Of a DNA stretch of 64,000 bases, positions 26,521 to 37,000 are shown piece by piece (positions within the stretch are counted from its first letter, which is position 1; every line of letters begins with the position of its first letter). Below the pieces are notes generated by a model. The model saw nothing but the letters and a program-made list of their open reading frames with translations, made no database searches and was not told where the DNA came from. Both the position numbers and the translations under genes were made by a program. Source of the stretch: Ensifer sp. USDA 6670 (GTDB lineage: Bacteria; Pseudomonadota; Alphaproteobacteria; Rhizobiales; Rhizobiaceae); NCBI GenBank assembly GCA_000421085.1, contig ATWE01000003.1, positions 248,001 to 312,000 of the forward strand, in the 5' to 3' direction.

Positions 26521-27384
26521 ATGGATATTTTCGCGACACTGCAGGAGGAGAAGGGGCGGTTATCCCAATCGGAGAACCGCATCGCCGATATCCTCCTCAA
26601 TGATTTCGAGTTTGCGGTGAACGCTTCGATCATCGAGCTTGCCGGCAAGGCCGACGTTTCGCCGCCGACCGTCACGCGCTTCTGCCGGCGCCTCGGCTGC
26701 GAGAGCTTTTCCGATTTCAAGGTGCAGCTGGCGCGCACACCCTATGTCGGCATGCGCTACCTGAAGCCCGAGCCGAAGAGCCAGGAGACCGGCGATGTGG
26801 CGCAGGACATCATCACCAAGGCGCAGAATGCTCTCTTTCTGCTGCACCGTTCGCTCGACCTTGCAGCGATCGAGCGGGCAGCCGACCGGCTGGCGCAAGC
26901 GGAAATGATCTATGCCTTCGGCTCCGGCGGCAACTCCTCGATGATCGCCGGGGAGTTCCAGAATCGTCTCTTCCGCCTGGGATTGCGCATCACTGCGAGT
27001 TCCGATCACAGCATGCAGATGATGATGGCGGCGGCCGCACGGCCCGCCGACGTCATTGTCGGCTCCTCCTTTTCGGGACGCAATGCGGAGATGGTGCGGG
27101 CCTTCACGCTTGCGCGCGAGGCCAAGGTGCCGACGATCGCGTTTACCCAGAGCGGCAGTCCGGTCGCGCAGGCGGCCGATATGACCGTGCCGGTCGACTT
27201 GCCGGAAGGAAACAACATCTATCGTCCGACCTCCACCCGTATCGCCTATATCGCACTGCTCGATATCGTCGCGAGCCTGGTGGCCTACCGCGTCCAGCCG
27301 CAGGCGACGGTGACGCTCAGGCGCATCAAGCAGCAGCTGGTGGTGCACAGGGATGGCGACGACCGACAGCTTCTCGGAGACTGA
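26521..27384 (+). CDS. RpiR/MurR-family transcriptional regulator with SIS domain
   Basis: The 287-residue protein has an N-terminal RpiR helix-turn-helix (about 1-75, recognition part VSPPTVTRFCRRLG) and a C-terminal SIS sugar-phosphate-binding domain (about 125-255; AFGSGGNSSMIAGEF and the SFSGRNAEM loop). RpiR regulators respond to phosphorylated sugars, often N-acetylamino sugars (NagQ, MurR). It sits between ridA and the SDR gene. Two TGAAA/TTTCA palindromes at 17390 and 26011 are its likely targets, which would tie the transporter operon and this operon together. Confidence 0.86.
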   Translation: MDIFATLQEEKGRLSQSENRIADILLNDFEFAVNASIIELAGKADVSPPTVTRFCRRLGCESFSDFKVQLARTPYVGMRYLKPEPKSQETGDVAQDIITKAQNALFLLHRSLDLAAIERAADRLAQAEMIYAFGSGGNSSMIAGEFQNRLFRLGLRITASSDHSMQMMMAAAARPADVIVGSSFSGRNAEMVRAFTLAREAKVPTIAFTQSGSPVAQAADMTVPVDLPEGNNIYRPTSTRIAYIALLDIVASLVAYRVQPQATVTLRRIKQQLVVHRDGDDRQLLGD

Positions 27385-27403
27385 CGTGCCAGAAGGAAAG
27401 CCC

Positions 27404-28180
27404 ATGCCGAAATCCGTAGCGATCGTCACAGGAGCCGCCGGCGACATCGGCCGCGCCATTGCCGCGCGCCTGGGAGACGGACACGACACCGTTCTCGTAG
27501 CCGACATCAACAGTGAGGCGGCGGAGAAGACGGCGCGTGATCTCGGCGGAACGGAGCGCTTCCTGGCCGTTTCCTGCGATGTGACGGACGCCGCAAGCGT
27601 GGCCGCACTGGCTGAACTGGCCGCCTCCGTCGGCACCGTGCGCACCCTCGTGAACAACGCGGGTGCCGCCCGCGCGGTCAGCCTGCACGACACAACGCAG
27701 GATATTTGGCGCATGGACAATGCGCTCAACCTCGAAGCGGCTTTTCTCTGTTTCCGGGCGGTCGAGGACATGCTGAAAGAGAGCCGGGGCTCGGTCGTCA
27801 ACATCGCCTCGGTGAACGGCATGAACGTTTTCGGCCATCCGGCCTATAGCGCCGCCAAGGCAGGCCTTCTGCACCTGACGCGACTGATCGCCGTCGAATA
27901 CGGCAAGTTCGGCATCCGCGCCAACGCGGTGGCGCCGGCGACGGTGCGCACGCAGGCCTGGGAGGCACGCGCAGCCGCCAATCCTCAGGTCTTCGAGGAG
28001 GCGAAGCGCTGGTATCCCTTGCAGCGTATCGTCGACCCGAAGGACGTCGCCGAAGCGGTGCATTTCCTTGCCAGCCCCGCCGCCGGAGCCATCTCCGGCG
28101 TCTGCCTGCCGGTCGACTGTGGGCTGACCGCAGGACAGGCGGAAGTCGCGCGGACCTTCTCGCAATCGATCCATTACTGA
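27404..28180 (+). CDS. short-chain dehydrogenase/reductase
   Basis: The 258-residue SDR has the cofactor motif TGAAGDIGRA near 9-18, an NNAG motif near 80, catalytic Ser in NIASVNG, and YSAAK (Tyr and Lys) near 150. A C-terminal PVDCG strand closes the domain. Preference for NAD is suggested by the acidic residue in VADIN. The ATG is preceded by AGAAGGAAAG; an in-frame GTG six codons upstream is less likely. It overlaps no neighbour but is 20 bases after rpiR. It probably oxidises a hydroxyl of the sugar or its product. Confidence 0.86.
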   Translation: MPKSVAIVTGAAGDIGRAIAARLGDGHDTVLVADINSEAAEKTARDLGGTERFLAVSCDVTDAASVAALAELAASVGTVRTLVNNAGAARAVSLHDTTQDIWRMDNALNLEAAFLCFRAVEDMLKESRGSVVNIASVNGMNVFGHPAYSAAKAGLLHLTRLIAVEYGKFGIRANAVAPATVRTQAWEARAAANPQVFEEAKRWYPLQRIVDPKDVAEAVHFLASPAAGAISGVCLPVDCGLTAGQAEVARTFSQSIHY

Positions 28181-28204
28181 CAAATCCACCTTGGGAGGAT
28201 GTTC

Positions 28205-30124
28205 ATGCTGCCGGTTCTCTATCGCCTCGAATCTGCCTGGCAACCGGATGGCGGCCCGTTCGGGCGCTTCACCTTCAGCCTCTTCAATCTTTCGGGCGGG
28301 CCGCTCAGCGCCTTCCGGCTGGCTTACACGTCGCTCACCCGCGTCATCGACGGGGCCGCTTGCGAAAATGCGGTTTTCTTGCGCCGCAACGCCAATTTTC
28401 ATGAATTCGCGCCACCCGAAGGACTGACGCTCGCTCATGGCGAACACTGGACGTTCACCGTCAGCGGTCTGCACCGCGAGGCGAAGCATTGCACCGACGG
28501 GGCGAAATCGGCCTATCTGACGCTCGCCGACGGCAGGCATGTTCCCGTGGCGGTCTCCGATCTTCGTCTCGAAGGCGCCGTGAGCGAGCCGCCGCCGGTG
28601 CGTCTGCCTGAAGGCTGGCTTGAGCTTCCTTTCGCGCTCCAGCCCTGGCCTGCCGAGATCGACGCGACGCCCGACGACGCGGTCCCGGACGTCCTTTATC
28701 CCGCGGCGGGAAGCAATGAGGACGAGATCGACGCCGTCTCCAACGTTCTCGCGCTCTTCCATCGGCTGTTTTCGGCCGGTCATGCTCCCTTCAGTCTTGC
28801 GCCATCCTCGCAAGGGCTGCCGATCGTCTTCACGAAAAAAGCGGAACTCGAGAGTGAAGCCTACCGGCTTGTTTTCTCCGGTCGGGAGATCCGGCTCGAA
28901 TATGGAGCAGCGGCTGGCAGGCAATATGCCCTGACGACGCTCGCGCAGCTGATCGACGGCGCGCGAAACCACGGAGGCGAATTCAGATTTCCCGCAGCCG
29001 GCGCAATTGCTGATCAGCCACGCTATGGCTGGCGCGGCTGTCATCTCGACGTTTCGCGACAATTCTACCCGACCGCCGACGTCATGCGGCTCATCGATAT
29101 TCTCGCCTGGTTCAAGCTCAACACCTTCCACTGGCACCTGACCGACGACGAAGCCTGGCGGCTGGAGATCAAGGCCTATCCGACGCTGACGACGCTCGGC
29201 GTCGTGCGCGGCCCGGACGAAGCTATGCTGCCTCAACTCGGCAACGGCGCCGAACCGGTCGGCGGCTTCTACAGCCACGCGGACGTGAAGGCGATCGTCG
29301 CGCATGCCGCGGCGCTCAGCATCGAAGTCGTCCCGGAGATCGACATACCCGGCCACAGCACTGCCGCGCTCGTGGCGCTTCCCGAGCTCTCCGATGGCCA
29401 GGAGGCGCCGGAAAGCTACCACTCGGTCCAGGGCTATCCGAACAATGCCCTCAACCCGGCCATCCCGCTCACCTATGAATTCCTCGAGAAGGTGTTCGAC
29501 GAAATGGTCGAGCTTTTTCCGAGCCGATATATCCATGTCGGCGGCGACGAGGTGGCCGACGGCTCATGGCTCGCGTCACCGCTGGCGCGAAAACTCATGG
29601 AGCAGGAAGGGATTTCCGGCACCTTCGCGCTGCAGTCCTATTTCCTCAAGAAGGTGAAGCAGATGCTGACGGCGCGCGGGCGCAAACTCGTCGGCTGGAA
29701 CGAGGTCGCGCATGGCGGCGGCGTCGGAACCGAGGGAACGCTGCTGATGGCCTGGGAGAACCCGAAAGTCGGCATCGCGCTTGCGCGCGAAGGCTACGAC
29801 GTCGTGATGACCCCGGGCCAGGCCTATTATCTCGACATGGCCCAGGCGGATGCCTGGCAGGAGCCCGGCGCGAGTTGGGCCGGCACGGCGACGCCGGCGC
29901 ACACTTATGCCTATGAGGCGGAAGGAGAGTTCCCGGAAGAGCTGAAGAGCCGCATGAAAGGAGTCCAGGCCTGCATCTGGTCGGAGCATTTCCTGTCGCG
30001 CGGATATTTCAACCGCCTCGTCTTTCCCCGGCTGCCGGCAATAGCCGAGGCGGCGTGGACCCCGAGGGGCAAGAAGGATTGGCTGCGCTTTGCCGCGATC
30101 GCGCCATTGAGCCCCATTCTGTGA
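28205..30124 (+). CDS. beta-N-acetylhexosaminidase, glycoside hydrolase family 20
   Basis: The 639-residue enzyme has an N-terminal region (about 1-150), a GH20 domain 2b-like part, and the catalytic TIM barrel from about 275. The catalytic Asp-Glu pair is D448-E449 in HVGGDEV; substrate-assisted cleavage releases terminal GlcNAc or GalNAc. HWHLTDDEAWRLEIK and PEIDIPGH are also conserved. No signal peptide is visible, so it acts in the cytoplasm on imported oligosaccharide or glycoconjugate. The ATG at 28205 is 6 bases from GGAGG; the ATG at 28199 abuts it and is less likely. It overlaps no gene but is 8 bases before the M81 gene. Confidence 0.9.
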   Translation: MLPVLYRLESAWQPDGGPFGRFTFSLFNLSGGPLSAFRLAYTSLTRVIDGAACENAVFLRRNANFHEFAPPEGLTLAHGEHWTFTVSGLHREAKHCTDGAKSAYLTLADGRHVPVAVSDLRLEGAVSEPPPVRLPEGWLELPFALQPWPAEIDATPDDAVPDVLYPAAGSNEDEIDAVSNVLALFHRLFSAGHAPFSLAPSSQGLPIVFTKKAELESEAYRLVFSGREIRLEYGAAAGRQYALTTLAQLIDGARNHGGEFRFPAAGAIADQPRYGWRGCHLDVSRQFYPTADVMRLIDILAWFKLNTFHWHLTDDEAWRLEIKAYPTLTTLGVVRGPDEAMLPQLGNGAEPVGGFYSHADVKAIVAHAAALSIEVVPEIDIPGHSTAALVALPELSDGQEAPESYHSVQGYPNNALNPAIPLTYEFLEKVFDEMVELFPSRYIHVGGDEVADGSWLASPLARKLMEQEGISGTFALQSYFLKKVKQMLTARGRKLVGWNEVAHGGGVGTEGTLLMAWENPKVGIALAREGYDVVMTPGQAYYLDMAQADAWQEPGASWAGTATPAHTYAYEAEGEFPEELKSRMKGVQACIWSEHFLSRGYFNRLVFPRLPAIAEAAWTPRGKKDWLRFAAIAPLSPIL

Positions 30125-30132
30125 GTTGAGCC

Positions 30133-31566
30133 ATGCGGATCGCCGTCGGTGGAATCCATACGGAATGCAGCACCTATTCGCCCGTATTGATGACGGTCGA
30201 AGATTTCCGGGTGTTGAGGGGAGAGCACCTCTTGAGGTCGGACTATTTCGGCTTCCTGAGCGCCGAAGGGATAAACCACCTTCCGCTCCTGCATGCGCGG
30301 GCCGTCCCCGGCGGTCCCGTTTCGCGCCCGGTCTATGACGCCTTCAAGAAGGAGTTCCTGGAGAAGCTGGAGGCTGCCCTGCCAATCGACGGGCTCTATC
30401 TGGCCATGCACGGCGCGATCAAGGTCGACGGGATGGACGACGCCGAGGGCGACTGGATCTCCGCCGCCCGCGCCGTCATCGGCCCCGACTGCCCGCTTGC
30501 CGTCAGTTACGACCTCCATGGCAATGTCAGTCAGCGGATCATCGATCAGATCGATATCTTCGCCGCCTACCGGACTGCGCCGCATATCGATACGCGCGAG
30601 ACCATGGTGCGGGCATGGTCGATGCTGGTGGCGGCGCTTCGTTCCGGGAAGCGGCCCGGCGTCGCCTGGGCACGTGTGCCGCTTCTCCTTCCCGGAGAAC
30701 GCACTTCGACGGAGGACGAGCCGGCGGCGAGCCTCTATCGCGTCCTGCCCGAATTCGACAAGCGGCCCGGCATCCTCGACGCCAATCTGATGGTGGGCTA
30801 CGTCTGGGCCGACGAGCCGAGAGCGACCGCCTGCGCCGTCATCACCGGCTCGGACAAGGCCACCGCTTCGAAGGCAGCTGAGGAAATCGCTGCAAACTAT
30901 TGGCAGCAGCGGGACAAATTTCATTTCGGGTCGCTCACCGGATCGCTTGCCGACATGCTCGACATCGCCGAGCGGGCGACCACAGCACCCGTAATCCTCG
31001 CCGATTCCGGCGACAACCCGACGGGTGGCGGCGTGGGCGACCGGGCGGATGTGCTGATCGCGCTACTCGAGCGCGGCTGGCGCGATGCGTTGATCGCCGG
31101 CATCGCCGATCGGCCGGCCGTCGATGCCTGTTTCGCGACCGGCGCAGGCGGGACGCTGACGTTGCGGATCGGCGGCAGTCTCGATCCGTCGAGCCCGGCC
31201 GCAGAGGTCGAGGCCAAGGTGGTGCATCTGGATGATCCGGGACCGGTTGCCGAGCGGCAGGCGGTGGTTCAGGTCGGGGGCATAGTGGTCGTGTTGTCGG
31301 CGCGACGCCGCCCCTATCATAACATCGAGGACTTTGCCCACCTCGGTCTCCACCCGCAGACCGTGCGGCTGCTCGTCGTCAAATCCGGTTACCTCTCGCC
31401 GGAGCTTGCGCCGATCGCCAATCCGAACCTGATGGCGCTGACGAACGGCGTCGTCAATCAGGATATCGAGAAGCTGGAAAGCCTGCGCCGGGAGCGGCCG
31501 ATCTTCCCGTTCGACCGCGATTTCGAGTTTCACCCCAGCGCCAGCCTGTCAGCTCGCTGGACCTGA
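30133..31566 (+). CDS. M81-family metallopeptidase (MlrC-like), copy B
   Basis: The 477-residue protein is the second M81 member here and diverges clearly from copy A. The zinc-site residues are retained: the glutamate in HTECSTYSP, Asp-Leu-His in SYDLHGNVS and the His in TAPHIDTRE. The glycine-rich DSGDNPTGGGVGD segment near 300 is the family hallmark. It directly follows the hexosaminidase gene (8 bases) and precedes a terminator. Having an M81 protein beside a cytoplasmic hexosaminidase suggests processing of a glycosylated peptide-like or amide-containing compound (inference). Confidence 0.86.
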   Translation: MRIAVGGIHTECSTYSPVLMTVEDFRVLRGEHLLRSDYFGFLSAEGINHLPLLHARAVPGGPVSRPVYDAFKKEFLEKLEAALPIDGLYLAMHGAIKVDGMDDAEGDWISAARAVIGPDCPLAVSYDLHGNVSQRIIDQIDIFAAYRTAPHIDTRETMVRAWSMLVAALRSGKRPGVAWARVPLLLPGERTSTEDEPAASLYRVLPEFDKRPGILDANLMVGYVWADEPRATACAVITGSDKATASKAAEEIAANYWQQRDKFHFGSLTGSLADMLDIAERATTAPVILADSGDNPTGGGVGDRADVLIALLERGWRDALIAGIADRPAVDACFATGAGGTLTLRIGGSLDPSSPAAEVEAKVVHLDDPGPVAERQAVVQVGGIVVVLSARRRPYHNIEDFAHLGLHPQTVRLLVVKSGYLSPELAPIANPNLMALTNGVVNQDIEKLESLRRERPIFPFDRDFEFHPSASLSARWT

Positions 31567-31572
31567 GATAAT

Positions 31573-31601
31573 AAGCCCGCCCCGAGTCTTGGGGCGGGTT
31601 T
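31573..31601 (+). terminator. rho-independent terminator after the M81-B gene
   Basis: CCCGCCCC and GGGGCGGG form a perfect 8-bp stem around GAGTCTT, followed by TTT; the outer AAG/TTT can extend it. It starts 6 bases after the stop codon and ends the ridA-to-M81 operon. Confidence 0.75.
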
Positions 31602-31638
31602 CATCAAGACGTTCCCCTTCCGCGGACTTTGCCCCCTC

Positions 31639-32853
31639 ATGTCTTCCCCGCTGTTGATCGCCATGCGCAATCCGGTCATCCGGACGAGCATGATCGCCGT
31701 TGTTCTCTTCGGCTTCTCGGGTGCCGCGACGTCGCCCTACCAGTCGGTCGTCGGCATCACCGAACTGGGACTGAGCGACGGGTTCTATTCGGCGCTGATC
31801 TTTACAGCGGCACTGGTCAATGTTGCCGTCAGCGTGACGATCGGCATCGTCGCAGACCGCGTTGGCAATTATCGGACACTGATGCTGGCGGTCATTCTCT
31901 GCGGGATTGTCGGTTACGGGGCGGTCTATCTGCAGCCGTCGAAGGGGAGTTTCGTGCTTGCGGCCCTCATGCTGTTGCCCGTGCACGGCGCACTCAATCC
32001 GCTGCTCTTCGCCTATGTCCGCACGGCTGCGAAAGACATGGGCGGCAGGCATGCGGCTGCCGTCAATTCCGGAATTCGTGCGGCCATATCGCTTTCCTGG
32101 GTATTGGTTCCCGGACTGGTCGGGCTGGTGCTGTCGGCACGCGGCAGCATGCTGCCGGCCTATCTTCTGGCAAGCCTCGGCTGTCTCGCCAATTTCGTGC
32201 TCGTTTTGCGGCTGCTGCCGGAAAAGGCGGGCGTGGACGGTGCTTTGGGCAAGCGCCTCTCGTTTCTCGCGTCCTTCGGCGAGATATTGTCGCTGCGCGT
32301 CCTGGCCCGGCTTCTCGCCATCGCCCTGATCTCGTCAATGCTGCACGTCAATGCGGCGGTGCTGCCGCTGATCGTGACCGGTGCAGCCGGCGGCAAGGTG
32401 AGCGACATCGGCATCATCGTCGGTATCGTCGCTTTGCTGGAGGTGGTGTTCATCGTGGTCTGGGGACGTATCCAGTACCGGCTCAGCCATATCGATGCGC
32501 TCGCGCTCGGCACGGTGATCTATGTCGTCAGCATGGCCCTGCTGGGGCTTTCGACCGAGCGCTGGCACATTTATGCGCTGACGCTCATCAGCGCTTTCGG
32601 CGCAGCGGCGCTGATCAGCATCCCGATCACCTATCTGCAGGAACTGATCGCCGACCGGCCAGGTCTGGGCAGTTCGCTGATCTCGGTGAACATCTTCCTG
32701 GGCGCGGGATTCGGCGCCGCTCTTTTCGCGCTCGGCACGCGCATCAGCGACTATTCGGGAACCGCGCTTCTAAGCTCCCTTGCGGGCGTCGCCGGGCTCT
32801 TGCTCTTGCTCTTCCTCGACGGCGATCGCCGAGGAAAAGCGTCTGCGGCCTGA
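31639..32853 (+). CDS. MFS transporter, sugar efflux (SET)-like
   Basis: The 404-residue protein has twelve hydrophobic segments and the SET/MFS pattern (IVADRVGNYRT in loop 2-3; NSGIRAAISLSW in the fifth helix). SET proteins export sugars or sugar derivatives; import is not excluded. The ATG at 31639 has no clear ribosome site, and lies 38 bases after a strong terminator, so its promoter must be very short or overlap the terminator. It is on the same strand as the amino-sugar operon and converges on hutU. Confidence 0.78.
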   Translation: MSSPLLIAMRNPVIRTSMIAVVLFGFSGAATSPYQSVVGITELGLSDGFYSALIFTAALVNVAVSVTIGIVADRVGNYRTLMLAVILCGIVGYGAVYLQPSKGSFVLAALMLLPVHGALNPLLFAYVRTAAKDMGGRHAAAVNSGIRAAISLSWVLVPGLVGLVLSARGSMLPAYLLASLGCLANFVLVLRLLPEKAGVDGALGKRLSFLASFGEILSLRVLARLLAIALISSMLHVNAAVLPLIVTGAAGGKVSDIGIIVGIVALLEVVFIVVWGRIQYRLSHIDALALGTVIYVVSMALLGLSTERWHIYALTLISAFGAAALISIPITYLQELIADRPGLGSSLISVNIFLGAGFGAALFALGTRISDYSGTALLSSLAGVAGLLLLLFLDGDRRGKASAA

Positions 32854-32876
32854 AGAAGACAGAGCCTGCGCGGCCT

Positions 32877-32935
32877 CACCTTCATCCGCCCGCGCTCCTG
32901 TGCCTGTCACAGGAATGAGGGCGGAGGGTAAGGTG
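32877..32935. terminator. interrupted long hairpin between convergent genes
   Basis: CACCTT at the left pairs with AAGGTG at the right, with CCGCCC/GGGCGG inside and an apical perfect TCCTGTG/CACAGGA stem on a CCTGT loop. It occupies the 118-base gap between the MFS gene and hutU stops and probably terminates both. Confidence 0.55.
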
Positions 32936-32971
32936 CTGGCTGTGTTCACTGAATCGGTATAGCGACGAAGA

Positions 32972-34647
<1,676 letters not shown>

Positions 34648-34651
<4 letters not shown>

Positions 34652-35463
34652 GCCTCGCTCCCTGTCCTTTTGAGCTCTTTAGCGACTGTTTCGATGCGTT
34701 CCAGAATGGCTTTCAGCGGACGGCGAAGCCTGTCGGCTTTCGCCCTGTCCAAAGCGAAGGGCGGTGCTTCCGTCGCCAGATGCGTCGATTGCGCCAGTTC
34801 CATCTGGATCGCGTGCACGCTCCGTTCCGGGCGGCCATAGTGACGGGTCGTCCAACCGCCCTTGAAGCGGCCATTGAGAATATGGCTGTAACCATCTGCT
34901 CCGGCTGCAATTTCTGCGGTTGCCCGTTCAATATCAGGAGCGCAGGTCTTTCCCATATCGGTGCCGATATTGAAGTCCGGAAGCCGGCCTTCGAAGAGGA
35001 AGGGAATATGCGAGCGGATAGAATGGCAATCGTAAAGCACCGCCACGCCGTGGATCGCCTTGACACGGGCGATCTCTGCGGCGAGCGCCGCGTGATAGGG
35101 CGCGTGAAAATTGCGCAGGCGCTCTCTTATGTCGGCCTCCGTCGGGCCTTCGCCTTCTTTCCAGATAGGCTGACCGTCGAAGTCGGTTTCGGGCACGAGC
35201 CCCGTCGTGTTCTGGCCGGGATAGAGGCTGCCCCCTGCCGGGTCGCGATTGGCATCTATGACGTAGCGGTGAAAGGTCGCGCGAACCGTCGTCGCGTCCG
35301 GCAGAAGACCTTCGTAGATATCGTGGATGTGCCAGTCCGTGTCGGCGAGAATGCGGCCATTGTCGTTCAGCCGTTCCCGGATCGAAGCAGGCACGTCGGT
35401 GCCCGTATGCGGAAAGCCGAGGATGACGGGCGAGCTCCCCTGCCGGACTTCGAAGACGGCCAT
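34648..35463 (-). CDS. hutG: N-formylglutamate deformylase
   Basis: The 271-residue protein belongs to the N-formylglutamate amidohydrolase family (FPHTGTDVP near 18, [14 protein letters not shown] near 145). It releases formate and glutamate in the last step of the five-step histidine route. I use the ATG at 35463, which follows the hutH stop by one base; the open frame extends upstream inside hutH but without support. Because this is the deformylase type rather than formiminoglutamase, the pathway also needs HutF, which is not encoded in this window. Confidence 0.93.
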
Positions 35464-35464
35464 G

Positions 35465-37000
35465 TCAGTTCTCCAGTTTCGGAAGAATGCCCGCGGAGAC
35501 GGAGGCACCGAGCCGACCCGACGCGACGAGATCGCCCGCGGCCTTGAGGTCGTCGGCCATGTAGCGGTCTTCCTCGATACTGGAGGAGACGCCGCGTATG
35601 GCCGCGGCGGCCTTCTGAAGTTCCGGGCTGGTGGTGAGCGGCGCGCGGAACTCGATGCCCTGGACCGCGGCGAGCGCCTCGATGCCGATGATCGAAAAGA
35701 GGTTCTCCGTCATCTGCAGCAGCCGGCGCGCACCGTGGCAGGCCATGGACACGTGGTCTTCCTGATTCGCCGAGGTCGGCGTTGAATCGACGGAGGCCGG
35801 ATGGGCGAGCTGTTTGTTTTCCGACATCAGCGCCGCCGAAGTGACCTCTGCGATCATCAGTCCGGAGTTAAGGCCCGGCTTCTTGGCCAGGAAGGCCGGC
35901 AGGCCGTAGCTGAGCGCGGGGTCGACCAGAAGGGCGATGCGGCGCTGGGAAATGGCGCCGATCTCACACACCGCAAGCGCGATCTGATCGGCGGCAAATG
36001 CAACCGGTTCGGCATGGAAGTTGCCTCCGGAGACGACGGAATCGTCCGAAAGCACCAGCGGATTGTCGGTGACGGCGTTGGCCTCGATCGTCAAACTGGC
36101 CGCGACGGAGCGCAGGAGATCGAGGCAGGCGCCATCGACCTGCGGCTGGCAGCGGATGCAATAAGGATCCTGCACGCGCTCATCGCCCTCGATATGGCTC
36201 TGGCGAATTGGGGAGCCGGTCAGCAGCTGCCGTAAGGCGGCGGCCGTGTCGATCTGGCCCTTATGGCCGCGCAGCGTGTGAATATCCGGGTGGAAGGGGG
36301 CGGAAGAACCCATGGCCGCATCGGTCGAAAGGGCGCCGGTGATGAGAGCGGCTTGGCCGGCGCGGTGCGCGCGGAAGAGCCCGGCAAGGGCGAGAGCCGT
36401 AGAGACCTGCGTGCCGTTGATCAGCGCCAGGCCTTCCTTGGCGGCAAGCGTTACCGGCGAGAGCCCCGCTGCCTTCAATGCAGCGTCGCCTTTCATGCGT
36501 TCGCCGGCAAAGAAGGCTTCGCCATTGCCCATCATTACCGCGGCCATATGGGCCAGCGGCGCCAGGTCGCCGGAAGCGCCAACCGAACCTTTTTCGGGAA
36601 TGAGCGGGATCACGCCCTTGTCCAGCATCGCTTCGATCAGCCGGACGAGCTCCAGCCGAACGCCGGAGGCGCCGCGGCCGAGCGAGATCAGCTTGAGCGC
36701 CATGATCAGGCGCACGATGTTTTCCGTGAGCGGCTGACCCACGCCGCAGCAATGCGAGAGGATCAGATTGCGCTGCAACGTCGCCACGTCTGCGCTGTCG
36801 ATCTTGATCGAGGCCAGTTTGCCGAAGCCCGTGTTGATGCCGTAGACCGGCGCATTGCCCGCTACGATCTCGGCGATTCGCGCTGCAGCCTTGGAAATGC
36901 CGGCGTCGAAGGCGGGATCGAGCCGCGCCGGCGCGCCAGTCCAGTAGATCGTTTCGAGGTCGCTGAGCGGAACGGAGCCGGGCCTGAGAATGACGGTCAT
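35465..37000 (-). CDS. hutH: histidine ammonia-lyase
   Basis: The 511-residue lyase deaminates histidine to urocanate. The MIO prosthetic group forms from Ala-Ser-Gly in [14 protein letters not shown] at about 140-153. An active-site tyrosine lies in [11 protein letters not shown] near 50. The length matches HutH (about 510). The ATG overlaps the hutI stop by 4 bases, giving translational coupling. Confidence 0.97.
   Translation of the reverse strand: MTVILRPGSVPLSDLETIYWTGAPARLDPAFDAGISKAAARIAEIVAGNAPVYGINTGFGKLASIKIDSADVATLQRNLILSHCCGVGQPLTENIVRLIMALKLISLGRGASGVRLELVRLIEAMLDKGVIPLIPEKGSVGASGDLAPLAHMAAVMMGNGEAFFAGERMKGDAALKAAGLSPVTLAAKEGLALINGTQVSTALALAGLFRAHRAGQAALITGALSTDAAMGSSAPFHPDIHTLRGHKGQIDTAAALRQLLTGSPIRQSHIEGDERVQDPYCIRCQPQVDGACLDLLRSVAASLTIEANAVTDNPLVLSDDSVVSGGNFHAEPVAFAADQIALAVCEIGAISQRRIALLVDPALSYGLPAFLAKKPGLNSGLMIAEVTSAALMSENKQLAHPASVDSTPTSANQEDHVSMACHGARRLLQMTENLFSIIGIEALAAVQGIEFRAPLTTSPELQKAAAAIRGVSSSIEEDRYMADDLKAAGDLVASGRLGASVSAGILPKLEN

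Noticed and set aside
27326-29536. 736-codon minus-strand open frame
   Set aside because: Antisense to SDR and hexosaminidase genes, which have catalytic motifs and ribosome sites; this frame has none.
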